Assembly: GCA_022376925.1 (NCBI GenBank)
Contig: JAIOJX010000005.1
Coordinates: 96,879,001 to 96,943,000, forward strand
From: Tragulus kanchil
Taxonomy: Eukaryota > Chordata > Mammalia > Artiodactyla > Tragulidae
Direction: 5' to 3'
Length of the DNA stretch: 64,000 nt
The notes beneath the pieces are model-generated. The model had not been told where the DNA came from, did no database searches, and saw only the letters and a program-made list of their open reading frames with translations. The position numbers were made by a program, and so were the translations under genes. Each line of letters starts with the position of its first letter. Position 1 is the first letter of the stretch. Below are positions 1-11,300 of the stretch, in pieces.

Positions 1-630
1 CACTTGAGTAGTACAAACTACTAAAAAATACTGTATTACTAATACCTCTAGTAGTGTAAAATTAGACTTTCATGATGGATTTATATCTAAAGCAGCAGCT
101 CGTAGTTTGGATCTTGATCTCATAAGGCTAAATAATTAGTGTCTGTCTATTTTACATCTTACATGTCATAATGCTTAGCTAGGTATATGCCAGGCTGCTG
201 GATGATACCAACTGAAAATTTGCAACTTAGACTAAAAGCGTGAAATTCAATATTTTTGCCTTTAATGCTACACATCTTTCCTTAATGAATAATTTTGGCT
301 TCCTCTGTGCTTTTCCGTGAGATAACCCTGCACTGCAGGTTGTGTACCTTGAGCTACACACTTCCGTGAACACTGAGTAATGGATGTTAAGTTCCATTAG
401 TGCTGTGGAAATGGACTTAAAGCCATTTTTGATGGAGGAATTCAGAATACAAAGGCCAAGAATTGATGGCATCCATTAAGAGGCTGACGGAGCTTAGTCT
501 TTTGATTTTCTTGGCTGAATATATAATTCACCTCTACTAAACTTTTGACAAATCTGCAAAAACTTCAGCAAAGTATTTTATGCCTTGAAATCTCTGAGCA
601 CAGAAATGTCTCATCTAATTCTTTACTCAC
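1..630 (-). other. RYR2: RYR2 intron 95 (partial)
   Basis: AT-rich intron running off the left edge. No recognisable repeat or gene. An 81-codon minus-strand open frame at 227-472 has no recognisable product. Confidence 0.7.
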
Positions 631-761
631 TGTGTGTTGATTACGAGTCTATCCCACTGGCCTTTAATATCATCTTCTGAAGGCTGTTCTGTAATATAAA
701 GCCCATCAAATTCCAATTTCCGAGCTACTTCCTTTTCTCGCTTAAAAATAACCAGTGGGAC
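631..761 (-). CDS. RYR2: RYR2 exon 95, copy 1
   Basis: A 131-nt exon reading [15 protein letters not shown] to [13 protein letters not shown] and ending with CA of a Gln codon completed by exon 96, which is outside the window. The acceptor is tgcag and the donor gtgag. It encodes the end of S2 and the cytoplasmic S2-S3 region. The 13th residue is the Ala equivalent to human A4607. Duplicated at 1783-1913. Confidence 0.96.
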
Positions 762-1208
762 CTGCATTCGAAAAATAAACATGTTAAAATTAGTGACCAC
801 AAGAGATGCTGGTAAATCTAAACTATCTATACAAAACAGTTTTTAGAAAGAAATAGTTCCCATGTTACTTCCAGGAAGGTAAAAAATGAATGAAAATGGA
901 TCAACTATATATAGACAAAAAGCAGCATCTAGAGGTTTTGGAGAGAAGATAGTGTAGATGTTATACATATGCATATGTTTTTAAACACAAGGATTCATAG
1001 ACAATTACATTAATAAAAATCAATTTTAAATAAATAGAAAAATATCATAAAAATTGCTTTTCTTTGGAATATTATATATATATGGATACCATAAAACATC
1101 ATAATGTTCCAAAATGCATAATTTTAAAAAACGTTAGAGCTTTGAGAAATCTCTTGAATAACTGCATGCCTATATGCTATTTTGAAATAAATTTTAAACA
1201 TCAGCAAA

Positions 1209-1476
1209 GGGCTTCCCTGGTGGTCCAGTGGAAACCGCCTTGCAATGCAAGGGGCGCCGGTTCAATCCCTGGCCTGGGAAGATCCCACGTGCCGCGGAGC
1301 GGTTGGACTGATGTCTGCAACTACAGAGCCGGAGCTCTGGAGCACATGCGCCCAGAGCCGGTGCTCTGCAATGAGAGAGGCCAGTGTGATAGGAGGCCCA
1401 CAAGGGCCAAAGAACAAAGATGGATGAAAACAGATAAATGAAAGACCAATAGAAGTACCCCCCTGCCAAAGAGAAA
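1209..1476 (+). mobile_element. Artiodactyl tRNA-derived SINE, copy 1
   Basis: Begins gggcttccctggtggtccag, with a tRNA-like B-box region (ggttcaatccctgg) and a GC-rich body, ending in an A-rich tail. An imperfect target-site duplication (atcrgcaaa) flanks it. Same subfamily as the element at 32264. Confidence 0.85.
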
Positions 1477-1782
1477 ATCGGCAAAAATCTTTGTCAATTT
1501 GCCAAAATGTCTCCAGAATTTACTGATTCTCTTTTTGTATGGACAGACTTTACACAAGACACAGATGCAAACACTCTGGAAGCATCCAAGAATGTCCCCC
1601 CTTCCTCCTGTAAAACAAGGGAAGGAAAAGGGGGCAGAGGACTTTCTGAATAAAACTCTACATTCTAGTCTTTTACCCTGGGCCCTGGTTTTCCAAAGTC
1701 TTTGAGAAGCTTCCCAGTCAGAAGCAGGGGACAGTGAAATAAAACCCTGCAGCACAAATGTCTCATCTAATTCTTTACTCAC

Positions 1783-1913
1783 TGTGTGTTGATTACGAGT
1801 CTATCCCACTGGCCTTTAATATCATCTTCTGAAGGCTGTTCTGTAATATAAAGCCCATCAAATTCCAATTTCCGAGCTACTTCCTTTTCTCGCTTAAAAA
1901 TAACCAGTGGGAC
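1783..1913 (-). CDS. RYR2: RYR2 exon 95, copy 2 (duplicate)
   Basis: Identical to 631-761 with intact splice sites, displaced by 1152 bp. Because 131 is not a multiple of three, splicing both copies would break the frame. Probably redundant assembly sequence. Confidence 0.9.
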
Positions 1914-3585
1914 CTGCATTCGAAAAATAAACATGTTAAAATTAGTGACCACAAGAGATGCTGGTAAATCTAAACTATCTATACAAAACAGTTTTTAGAA
2001 AGAAATAGTTCCCATGTTACTTCCAGGAAGGTAAAAAATGAATGAAAATGGATCAACTATATATAGACAAAAAGCAGCATCTAGAGGTTTTGGAGAGAAG
2101 ATAGTGTAGATGTTATACATATGCATATGTTTTTAAACACAAGGATTCATAGACAATTACATTAATAAAAATCAATTTTAAATAAATAGAAAAATATCAT
2201 AAAAATTGCTTTTCTTTGGAATATTATATATATATGGATACCATAAAACATCATAATGTTCCAAAATGCATAATTTTAAAAAACGTTAGAGCTTTGAGAA
2301 ATCTCTTGAATAACTGCATGCCTATATGCTATTTTGAAATAAATTTTAAACATCAGCAAAGGGCTTCCCTGGTGGTCCAGTGGAAACCGCCTTGCAATGC
2401 AAGGGGCGCCGGTTCAATCCCTGGCCTGGGAAGATCCCACGTGCCGCGGAGCGGTTGGACTGATGTCTGCAACTACAGAGCCGGAGCTCTGGAGCACATG
2501 CGCCCAGAGCCGGTGCTCTGCAATGAGAGAGGCCAGTGTGATAGGAGGCCCACAAGGGCCAAAGAACAAAGATGGATGAAAACAGATAAATGAAAGACCA
2601 ATAGAAGTACCCCCCTGCCAAAGAGAAAATCGGCAAAAATCTTTGTCAATTTGCCAAAATGTCTCCAGAATTTACTGATTCTCTTTTTGTATGGACAGAC
2701 TTTACACAAGACACAGATGCAAACACTCTGGAAGCATCCAAGAATGTCCCCCCTTCCTCCTGTAAAACAAGGGAAGGAAAAGGGGGCAGAGGACTTTCTG
2801 AATAAAACTCTACATTCTAGTCTTTTACCCTGGGCCCTGGTTTTCCAAAGTCTTTGAGAAGCTTCCCAGTCAGAAGCAGGGGACAGTGAAATAAAACCCT
2901 GCAGCACAAACGTGTCATGTTAGGAAAAGATGAAAGACATCTCCAAAGTTATCGGGCAGCTCTGAGCACTCAGAAGACCTTGAGTTCTAGTCCCTTGGTA
3001 GAATCTAGGACTGGAGCTGCACTGTGTTCTGGGTGAACTGTGATAAAATGTGAAACATTTCTTCATGGTGACATATATGTGCCTAATAACAGAACAAATG
3101 AAATAACTTGGAGGTCAAGTATGATCTATTTCTAGAATTTCTACTACACCATGCATTGCTAGTACACATAGTGGTTGGTCACTTTGTGGTGTCAAGTTAT
3201 AGGTAAAATTTTTCATATATGAGTATTTACTGATTTGTGTGAAAAAGAACTGCAATGTGACAGCCACATCCCCTTCCCAGGGTAGCCTGCAGCCAGTGGC
3301 TGGTCAACATGGAGTCTAAAGGCCAGGCTTCAATGCCCCCGGTCCAGGACCACCCTGAAGGGGCACCTCGGCCTCAGAACAGAGGCCTGCGGCATCCCTG
3401 TTGGGTCTGTGGTGTAGCTCCACTGTCTCTCTTCTCCATGCCGCTTCCTCTCTCTGCCCCACAGATGTTGATGGAACATTCCCTAACAAACTATGTGTAT
3501 GCAATTTCCATCTCAGTCTGCTTCCCCAGAACAACACTGCATGCACGCAGACACACACAAGTTCCTTGGTGCCTTACTATCTTAC
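1914..3585 (-). other. RYR2: RYR2 intron 94
   Basis: Holds the rest of duplication 1 with its SINE, then ordinary unique intron. The segment 3240-3585 is more GC-rich but shows no exon-like phase or conserved protein. The intron as assembled starts at 762 because exon 95 is duplicated. Confidence 0.7.
2361..2628 (+). mobile_element. Artiodactyl tRNA-derived SINE, copy 2
   Basis: The same SINE insertion as at 1209-1476, repeated only because it lies in tandem duplication 1. It is not an independent insertion. Confidence 0.85.
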
Positions 3586-3804
3586 TTTCAAGCAGTAGTA
3601 TCCAATGATGCAGAAGAAAGAGATGACCGTGTGCAGAATGGCTAGGATCCGCAGCGTGGGCTCCATGTAGCCGCTGCTCTCTTCCAGCACATAGTGAACT
3701 GCGATGATGCGGGGGGAGCTGCTGTCCAGGCTGCTCACTTTGGTGTTTTCACTTGAAATGCGAGTGGGAAGTTCCTTTCCTTCAACCACAGAAGAAGTGG
3801 AGAC
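3586..3804 (-). CDS. RYR2: RYR2 exon 94 (S1-S2 luminal loop and S2)
   Basis: A 219-nt exon of 73 whole codons, from [15 protein letters not shown] through [13 protein letters not shown] to the hydrophobic [15 protein letters not shown] and ending GYYCLK. It gives the luminal S1-S2 loop and the S2 helix. The acceptor is atcag and the donor gtaag. Compared with the human sequence as I remember it, the loop carries several substitutions (for example [10 protein letters not shown]), normal for the least conserved part of this region. Present once. Confidence 0.97.
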
Positions 3805-4581
3805 CTGATTCAAACCATTTTAGAGTACAGTCAGTTCATTTTCTCTAAGATATCAGGGTAAACAAAAAACAGTGGAAACTCAGCCTTTTCAGCAAATAGC
3901 TGGATGTGAAGCCACCGCACAATGACAAGACTAAAAGCAAAGCCTGAAAAGAGACTTTTCAAAACCCAGCACAGAGAACTGTATTCACTATCTTATAATA
4001 ATCTATAATGAAAAATAATCTGAGAAAGAATATATAGGTATACACACACACACACACACACGCACGGATGAATGAATTACTTTGCTGTACAACTGACATT
4101 TATACAAATTGTAAATCAACCATACTTCAATAGAAAAAAAGAAAACAATGGCAAATAATGGCCATATATTTAAAATGTCCTCTAGTATAACCAATTATAA
4201 GGGTTCCAGTGAATGCAGAAAAAAAATCAGATGGCTAAGCTGTCTTCTCAGTGATCAAAAGAATTCAATGTACTACAGGTATGTCACACCCAGATACAGT
4301 AGCAAATGACATATTCAGCCAAATTAGGTTATAAGCATTATGGATAAGACCTCTGTAAATCCCACATTCTTCAGTGGGAGGGCATTTCTCCCTCACTGCA
4401 AAGGAGCAAATCTATCCCTGCTGTCTCAGGCAGTCAACAATGTGCCCAAGACTTCTCTTTCATCAAAATACATTTCAGACTAGGTGTTCATATGCTCACT
4501 AGTGGATCTGTCAAATCATTACATTCAATTCAGTGGACATATAGTTTTGTAACAGTTATTAAGAGATTAAGATGCACGTAC
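3805..4581 (-). other. RYR2: RYR2 intron 93
   Basis: Unique AT-rich intron with an L1 3' fragment and CA repeat at 4042-4140. Confidence 0.7.
4042..4140 (+). mobile_element. L1 3' end fragment with CA repeat
   Basis: A (CA)n tract at 4042-4061 is followed by ttactttgctgtacaactga and cttcaatag plus A-run, the normal ending of artiodactyl L1 elements. Confidence 0.7.
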
Positions 4582-4668
4582 CTTATAGAAGAGCAAGATG
4601 AAATTGATTGCAAATGCAACAAATAAGGCTAACATTCTCATGTTGTAGAAGTTGCGAGCAAAATAGTT
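4582..4668 (-). CDS. RYR2: RYR2 exon 93 (S1 membrane helix)
   Basis: An 87-nt exon of 29 whole codons, from [12 protein letters not shown] into the hydrophobic stretch [15 protein letters not shown], ending YK. The acceptor is ttcag and the donor gtacg. The fifth residue is the Arg equivalent to human R4497, a classic CPVT position. The hydrophobic run is the S1 transmembrane helix. Present once. Confidence 0.97.
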
Positions 4669-4744
4669 CTGAAGGTGAAAAAAATTTATAAAAGGTCACT
4701 GAATCAAGAGACATAAAATTTGGAGACAACTAAAATAAAGCATT

Positions 4745-5225
4745 CATGCATCCAACAAAAACTATTTCTTGAGGGTCTACCATTTATCAAGTCTCATGCT
4801 TGGTGCTGTTGACATACAGTGAATGAGAACATTGAAACCATCATAAGGTAGACAGATAACGAAGAAGCACATTCAAAGATTAAAAAGCCTAATTTCAGGG
4901 AATGGTAAATCCTATGAAGAAAAATCCATCAAACTAAGGATTTGGTGGGGTGGGTACTATCTAGGTGAGTGAGTGATCAGGGAAGGTTCTTAGGAGTGAC
5001 ATTTGAGCTGAGGCCTAGATGCCACAGGACAGTAATCAAGCTAACAACAGTAGGAAAGAAATGTCAGAGAAGAGCCTGGAGGGCAAAGGTCCTGAGTTCT
5101 GAATGTGGCTAGTGTGTTTGACGGATAGTGAAGAGGAAGCACAGTGACAGTAGGCGAGAGTGGGAGGGAATGAGGTTAGAGAGGTGAGCAGGGGTCAGGG
5201 TTCTGCAGCCCTTTGATGAAACGTC
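4745..5225 (+). mobile_element. L2-like 3' end
   Basis: Diverged but recognisable L2-type text: ttgagggtctaccatttatc, then gggaaggttcttaggagtga, gtgacatttgagctgaggcc, and ggttagagaggtgagcaggg. Confidence 0.6.
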
Positions 5226-5373
5226 TTCATGTTGAGGACAATGGTCGCTACACAGATGTATGTGTATAAACATTTATCCAGCTGGGCTATACAGTTAAGG
5301 TCTGTAGACTTAACTGTTGCTTGTAAGTTATAGCTCAATAAACACAAAACAGACGTTTAGCAAAATGAGTCTC

Positions 5374-7590
5374 CCCCTTACAGTGCAGTGGGCCAGTGTC
5401 TGATCGCTGGGACCATGCTGCCCGGGTGTGAGGCCCGACCCACACTTACTCACTGTGGGTGTGGACAAGAAACGTAATCACTTTTGTAAGCATCACTTTT
5501 CTTATCTATAATGTGGGTATAACAACAAAACCTATCTCATAAGTTTGTTTGGAGGATTAGGTAAGTTACTGTAGGGAAAGTTAATCATTAATCTTATTAT
5601 TATAACAAATAATTATTTTACTCTAAATGAGATGGCAAGCTCTTACAGGTGCTGAAGAGGGTTGGATGCAATCAGATGATGATTTGGAAAGATGATTCCA
5701 GCTACTGTATATGAAATAGATTGGAGGCATGGAAGGCAGGGGGCCAGGTAGAAAGTTATTGCAGGATGCAGAAAGAGAGGATGTTGATGGTGGTGGTTTG
5801 GACCAATGGTTGTTGTAGAGATGGTAAGAACCAGGCAGACTCTGGATATCTTTTGCGAGAGAGAGCTGAGAATTATATTGGATTTGTCTGAGATAGGAAA
5901 GAGGAGAGGACTCAAGAGATGGTAGCTTATGGATTCTGGGGTCTGAGCAACCAAGTAAATGCTTGGTGCCATTTATTGAGCTATGGGGAGAAGTACAAAA
6001 CACTTATTAGAGGAGAAGTGGGTTTAAGAGAAAAGGTTACGGGATAGACCAAAAATTTGTTTAAATATTAAGTGAGAGATGACTATAAAGTATCTATCTG
6101 GATATACCAGAGGCTTTAGCATCATAAGGGCAAATCAAAATGGTACTTTATTAATTGTCCCTCTCCAAGGACACACCCCATTTTGATGGTGTCATCTCCC
6201 ACATATGACCTTGACTATTCTACCAGCAAAGTTGGCCACCATGTCTGAACTGGATCAGTCATGTTGGTTCTCCTTGGAAGGTGGGGCTGGGTTACAGGGG
6301 CTGAGTTAGTGACTGTGGTTATCTGAGCCCAGAGGTCACAAAGACTCCGGTCATGAGAGGCACTGTGGCACACAATGTGGTCATGATGAGGCTTGTGCAT
6401 GCAAACAGGTGAGCCGAGAAAGAAGGAACCGTAACCTCTGAGACAGAAGGATGGGAAAAAAGTCTGTTATGCACTTGCTCAACCCCTTACAGTGCAGTGG
6501 GCCAGTGTCTGATCGCTGGGACCATGCTGCCCGTGTGAGGCCCGACCCACACTTACTCACTGTGGGTGTGGACAAGAAACGTAATCACTTTTGTAAGCAT
6601 CACTTTTCTTATCTATAATGTGGGTATAACAACAAAACCTATCTCATAAGTTTGTTTGGAGGATTAGGTAAGTTACTGTAGGGAAAGTTAATCATTAATC
6701 TTATTATTATAACAAATAATTATTTTACTCTAAATGAGATGGCAAGCTCTTACAGGTGCTGAAGAGGGTTGGATGCAATCAGATGATGATTTGGAAAGAT
6801 GATTCCAGCTACTGTATATGAAATAGATTGGAGGCATGGAAGGCAGGGGGCCAGGTAGAAAGTTATTGCAGGATGCAGAAAGAGAGGATGTTGATGGTGG
6901 TGGTTTGGACCAATGGTTGTTGTAGAGATGGTAAGAACCAGGCAGACTCTGGATATCTTTTGCGAGAGAGAGCTGAGAATTATATTGGATTTGTCTGAGA
7001 TAGGAAAGAGGAGAGGACTCAAGAGATGGTAGCTTATGGATTCTGGGGTCTGAGCAACCAAGTAAATGCTTGGTGCCATTTATTGAGCTATGGGGAGAAG
7101 TACAAAACACTTATTAGAGGAGAAGTGGGTTTAAGAGAAAAGGTTACGGGATAGACCAAAAATTTGTTTAAATATTAAGTGAGAGATGACTATAAAGTAT
7201 CTATCTGGATATACCAGAGGCTTTAGCATCATAAGGGCAAATCAAAATGGTACTTTATTAATTGTCCCTCTCCAAGGACACACCCCATTTTGATGGTGTC
7301 ATCTCCCACATATGACCTTGACTATTCTACCAGCAAAGTTGGCCACCATGTCTGAACTGGATCAGTCATGTTGGTTCTCCTTGGAAGGTGGGGCTGGGTT
7401 ACAGGGGCTGAGTTAGTGACTGTGGTTATCTGAGCCCAGAGGTCACAAAGACTCCGGTCATGAGAGGCACTGTGGCACACAATGTGGTCATGATGAGGCT
7501 TGTGCATGCAAACAGGTGAGCCGAGAAAGAAGGAACCGTAACCTCTGAGACAGAAGGATGGGAAAAAAGTCTGTTATGCACTTGCTCAAC
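5374..7590. repeat. Tandem duplication 2 (unit ~1107 bp)
   Basis: Copy 1 is 5374-6482 and copy 2 is 6483-7590, wholly intronic. The only clear difference seen is two G bases lost about 50 bases into copy 2 (cccgggtgtg becomes cccgtgtg). Confidence 0.97.
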
Positions 7591-8825
7591 TGTAGTTACA
7601 CCAGCTCCTCAGGAACCCACTAGGGCTGCTGCAGCTTACCACAGCCTCAGCCCTAGCCAGACCACACCTGCAGCCACGGCCACTGTGACGACACGGCCAA
7701 CCACTGATTATCCAGAGCTGCCTCAAAAACATCTGTGTTCAATCTACTCTGTATTAAACAATGTAGGAACATACAACGTGGTTTAAGAAAGAACAGTTCT
7801 AACTATTAATCAAAATATATATTTGTATAAATAAAATATCATATATATATATATTATGCATAAATAGAATATATCACAAGTGAGAACAATCAATTTCCCT
7901 TATAGATGAAGTGCTATACTATATGAGTTTCTGGTCTTTTTTGTTTTTCTCAAAGGCTAAATCTGATTTTGCCTTTCAAATGGGTTTATTATGGAATACT
8001 TAATTTCTAGGTCTGACAATTTTAGGCAGTACCTCTTGTAGGTTTATTTCTAGCAATTCATCTCCCAACCTTTTCCTATTTATATTATACAAATATATAA
8101 TATTCATACACATATACATACATGTATAAAAGGTCTTTTAGACAACAGTTTTTAACAATTCTATCGTGTATGAATAGGACTAGAGATAGAGAAATACATC
8201 TTCTTTGTTTTCCACATATAAGCAGATATTTTACTAGCTAAAGAAGCATTTCTGCCAAATGTTTAATACATAAAGAATTATCTTCTCCCTCTTTATTCTT
8301 TTTTTTTTCTTATTTCCACTTGAAGAATAATGTTGAAAGGACCTTATTATTAATGGAGAATTGGCCCACTGTATTCATATTTTTATAACTGGATTTTTAA
8401 TAAAAGGGCAGTGTTGTAGAAAGACTAAACCCCCTCTGGAACATCAAGATGAATTACCCATCCCCAGAAGGTATGCTTTGCTATCATGTACTGCAGAGCC
8501 TCACATAATGTGCTGTGGAGAGGGAGCCTCAGAATACGTTCACTGACTTGCCCTAAAACAGTCCTTGTGGGAAGACGCTGGCAGTCACTAAACCCCGCGG
8601 TCTCAGGTCATGTAACTGTGAGCAGAGGTTGTGGGTTTGACAATAGGGAGCCCTGAACCAAGGCATTCATTATATAAACACGATGACAGGCAAACACAGC
8701 ATATGTTCAGGGCTGCCTTGGTGCCCTGATTACCACACAAGGGAAGGTCAGTGGATATTTACTGCACCCGAAATGGTATGGTCTCAGAATATATCAGCAA
8801 TAATATTCATTTTAAAACATCTTAC

Positions 8826-8973
8826 TAGAAGTTTCTGTTGATAGGCAATGATTTTCTTCCAGAATGCTGACTCAGGAACTTCTGGCTCTCCGTATCTGTG
8901 TGTATGGAGCTGCCTCAATTTTTGTTTACCCTTGTCTTCTTTGGCTTTTTCTTCTTTTTCTCCATCTTCTCCC
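8826..8973 (-). CDS. RYR2: RYR2 exon 92, copy 1
   Basis: A 148-nt exon. One base completes Glu from exon 91, then 49 codons run from GEDGEKEEKAKED through QLHTHRYGEPEVPES to IIAYQQKLL. The acceptor is cacag and the donor gtaag. It encodes the end of the charged linker and the approach to S1. Duplicated at 9963-10110; a second inclusion would shift the frame by one base. Confidence 0.96.
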
Positions 8974-9962
8974 CTGTGAATGCAAATGCGTGAAATATAA
9001 GCCATCCAGAAACCAAACAATGAACAAGTTTTGTGCCACAAATACAAATGTACAAGTAATTAAATCATAGTATCAGTTTTAATGACTGATACCTTCTCTA
9101 ATAAATTATAGCATTCATAATTTTAGAATTAGGGGTAGAATTTCCTCCTTACCATATGCTCCTCCAGAAGAATGATCCTATGAAGTTCAAGTCAACAGGA
9201 CATTCTGCAGGCTTTAGTTATCTCTGTATCTAAACCTAGCATATTCCTTTCCAAGTGTACAATGAAATTTTAAACTGAAAAGGGGAATAACAATGGAGAC
9301 TTTCTTTTGGCTGTGACTTTCAACGTATCTTATTTTTCAATTCTGATTTTAATGTTCAATCTCTAACACTGACTAGCAATTAGGACTTAAAATCAGAGGC
9401 ATATGCATTTGGTTGTTCACACAAAGAGAATGTCAGTATATTAATTCTGCAGACAGTAAGGGAACTGGAAGCCATTATTTGATACATAATGATATCAAAT
9501 TTGAAATTTGATAAACCATTTCCTTCATAGAGATGTATTTATGTACATATGTAGTCACATATATGTAAACCATATAACATAACCCATACTTAACCTATAG
9601 AGGCCAACATTATTTTTTAACACTTACAAGCTGCCACTGAAATGACTGTCATGCCCTGTTTCATTCCTCCATGTTTCACTATAACAGAATACTCAGTCCA
9701 AAATTGTGGGAAGACGCTGGCAGTCACTAAACCCCGGTCTCAGGTCATGTAACTGTGAGCAGAGGTTGTGGGTTTGACAATAGGGAGCCCTGAACCAAGG
9801 CATTCATTATATAAACACGATGACAGGCAAACACAGCATATGTTCAGGGCTGCCTTGGTGCCCTGATTACCACACAAGGGAAGGTCAGTGGATATTTACT
9901 GCACCCGAAATGGTATGGTCTCAGAATATATCAGCAATAATATTCATTTTAAAACATCTTAC

Positions 9963-10110
9963 TAGAAGTTTCTGTTGATAGGCAATGATTTTCTTCCAGA
10001 ATGCTGACTCAGGAACTTCTGGCTCTCCGTATCTGTGTGTATGGAGCTGCCTCAATTTTTGTTTACCCTTGTCTTCTTTGGCTTTTTCTTCTTTTTCTCC
10101 ATCTTCTCCC
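9963..10110 (-). CDS. RYR2: RYR2 exon 92, copy 2 (duplicate)
   Basis: Identical to 8826-8973 including splice sites, displaced by 1137 bp in the third tandem duplication. Probably redundant assembly sequence. Confidence 0.9.
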
Positions 10111-11151
10111 CTGTGAATGCAAATGCGTGAAATATAAGCCATCCAGAAACCAAACAATGAACAAGTTTTGTGCCACAAATACAAATGTACAAGTAATTAA
10201 ATCATAGTATCAGTTTTAATGACTGATACCTTCTCTAATAAATTATAGCATTCATAATTTTAGAATTAGGGGTAGAATTTCCTCCTTACCATATGCTCCT
10301 CCAGAAGAATGATCCTATGAAGTTCAAGTCAACAGGACATTCTGCAGGCTTTAGTTATCTCTGTATCTAAACCTAGCATATTCCTTTCCAAGTGTACAAT
10401 GAAATTTTAAACTGAAAAGGGGAATAACAATGGAGACTTTCTTTTGGCTGTGACTTTCAACGTATCTTATTTTTCAATTCTGATTTTAATGTTCAATCTC
10501 TAACACTGACTAGCAATTAGGACTTAAAATCAGAGGCATATGCATTTGGTTGTTCACACAAAGAGAATGTCAGTATATTAATTCTGCAGACAGTAAGGGA
10601 ACTGGAAGCCATTATTTGATACATAATGATATCAAATTTGAAATTTGATAAACCATTTCCTTCATAGAGATGTATTTATGTACATATGTAGTCACATATA
10701 TGTAAACCATATAACATAACCCATACTTAACCTATAGAGGCCAACATTATTTTTTAACACTTACAAGCTGCCACTGAAATGACTGTCATGCCCTGTTTCA
10801 TTCCTCCATGTTTCACTATAACAGTCATTTATATGGCCATTATTACAAGTAATCCAACAGCATAAGACCTGTGGCAATGAATGGCTCTGACTGTAAAGAA
10901 AGACAACGATGACCCTTGTATGAGATCTAATTCAAACAAACTAATTGTAAAAATACACCTCAATAAAGGAAGATTAAATATTTAATGAATATTAAACAGT
11001 ATTAAAGAATAATGTAAAAAAATTTTGTTCAGTGGAAACAGTAGCATGGTAACTATGGTTTGTTTAAAAAGTTTTTACAATTAGAAATCTATACAAAGTA
11101 CTTATGAGTGAGATGACATGGTGTCTGCTATCCTCTTTAAAACAAATGGTC

Positions 11152-11300
11152 CGGGACTTCCCTGATGGTTCGTCCAGTGGCTAAGACTCCATGTTCCCAA
11201 CGCACAGGGTCTGAGTTTGATCCCTGGTCAGGGCTACTAGATCCCACATGCCACAGCTAAGACCCAGCACAACCAAATAAATAAATATATTTAAAAAAAA
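11152..11300 (+). mobile_element. tRNA-derived SINE
   Basis: Starts gggacttccctgatggttcg, contains a tRNA-like gtttgatccctggtcaggg stretch, and ends in an AATA-rich tail. The left edge of duplication 4 falls in this tail. Confidence 0.8.

Larger units (their letters stand above)
604..2910. repeat. Tandem duplication 1 (unit 1152 bp)
   Basis: Copy 1 is about 604-1755 and copy 2 about 1756-2907, direct orientation, with no differences noticed. Each copy carries exon 95 and one tRNA-derived SINE. The junction shares a few bases (aaa). Confidence 0.97.
4669..8825 (-). other. RYR2: RYR2 intron 92
   Basis: Contains the L2-like stretch and duplication 2. The identical minus-strand open frames of 61-126 codons in both copies are non-coding. 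The stretch 7590-8560 is AT-rich with no feature recognised. Confidence 0.7.
8565..10824. repeat. Tandem duplication 3 (unit ~1137 bp)
   Basis: Copy 1 is 8565-9687 and copy 2 is 9704-10824, separated by a 16-bp spacer absent from the copies. Two bases (cg) are missing near the start of copy 2. Contains exon 92. Confidence 0.97.

Noticed and set aside
1064..2907. Open frames of 60-153 codons in both strands, present twice
   Set aside because: They run through a SINE and unique intron, overlap each other on both strands and recur only because of duplication 1.
5623..7110. Two identical 126-codon minus-strand open frames
   Set aside because: Intron 92 sequence repeated by duplication 2. No recognisable domain and no splice context.
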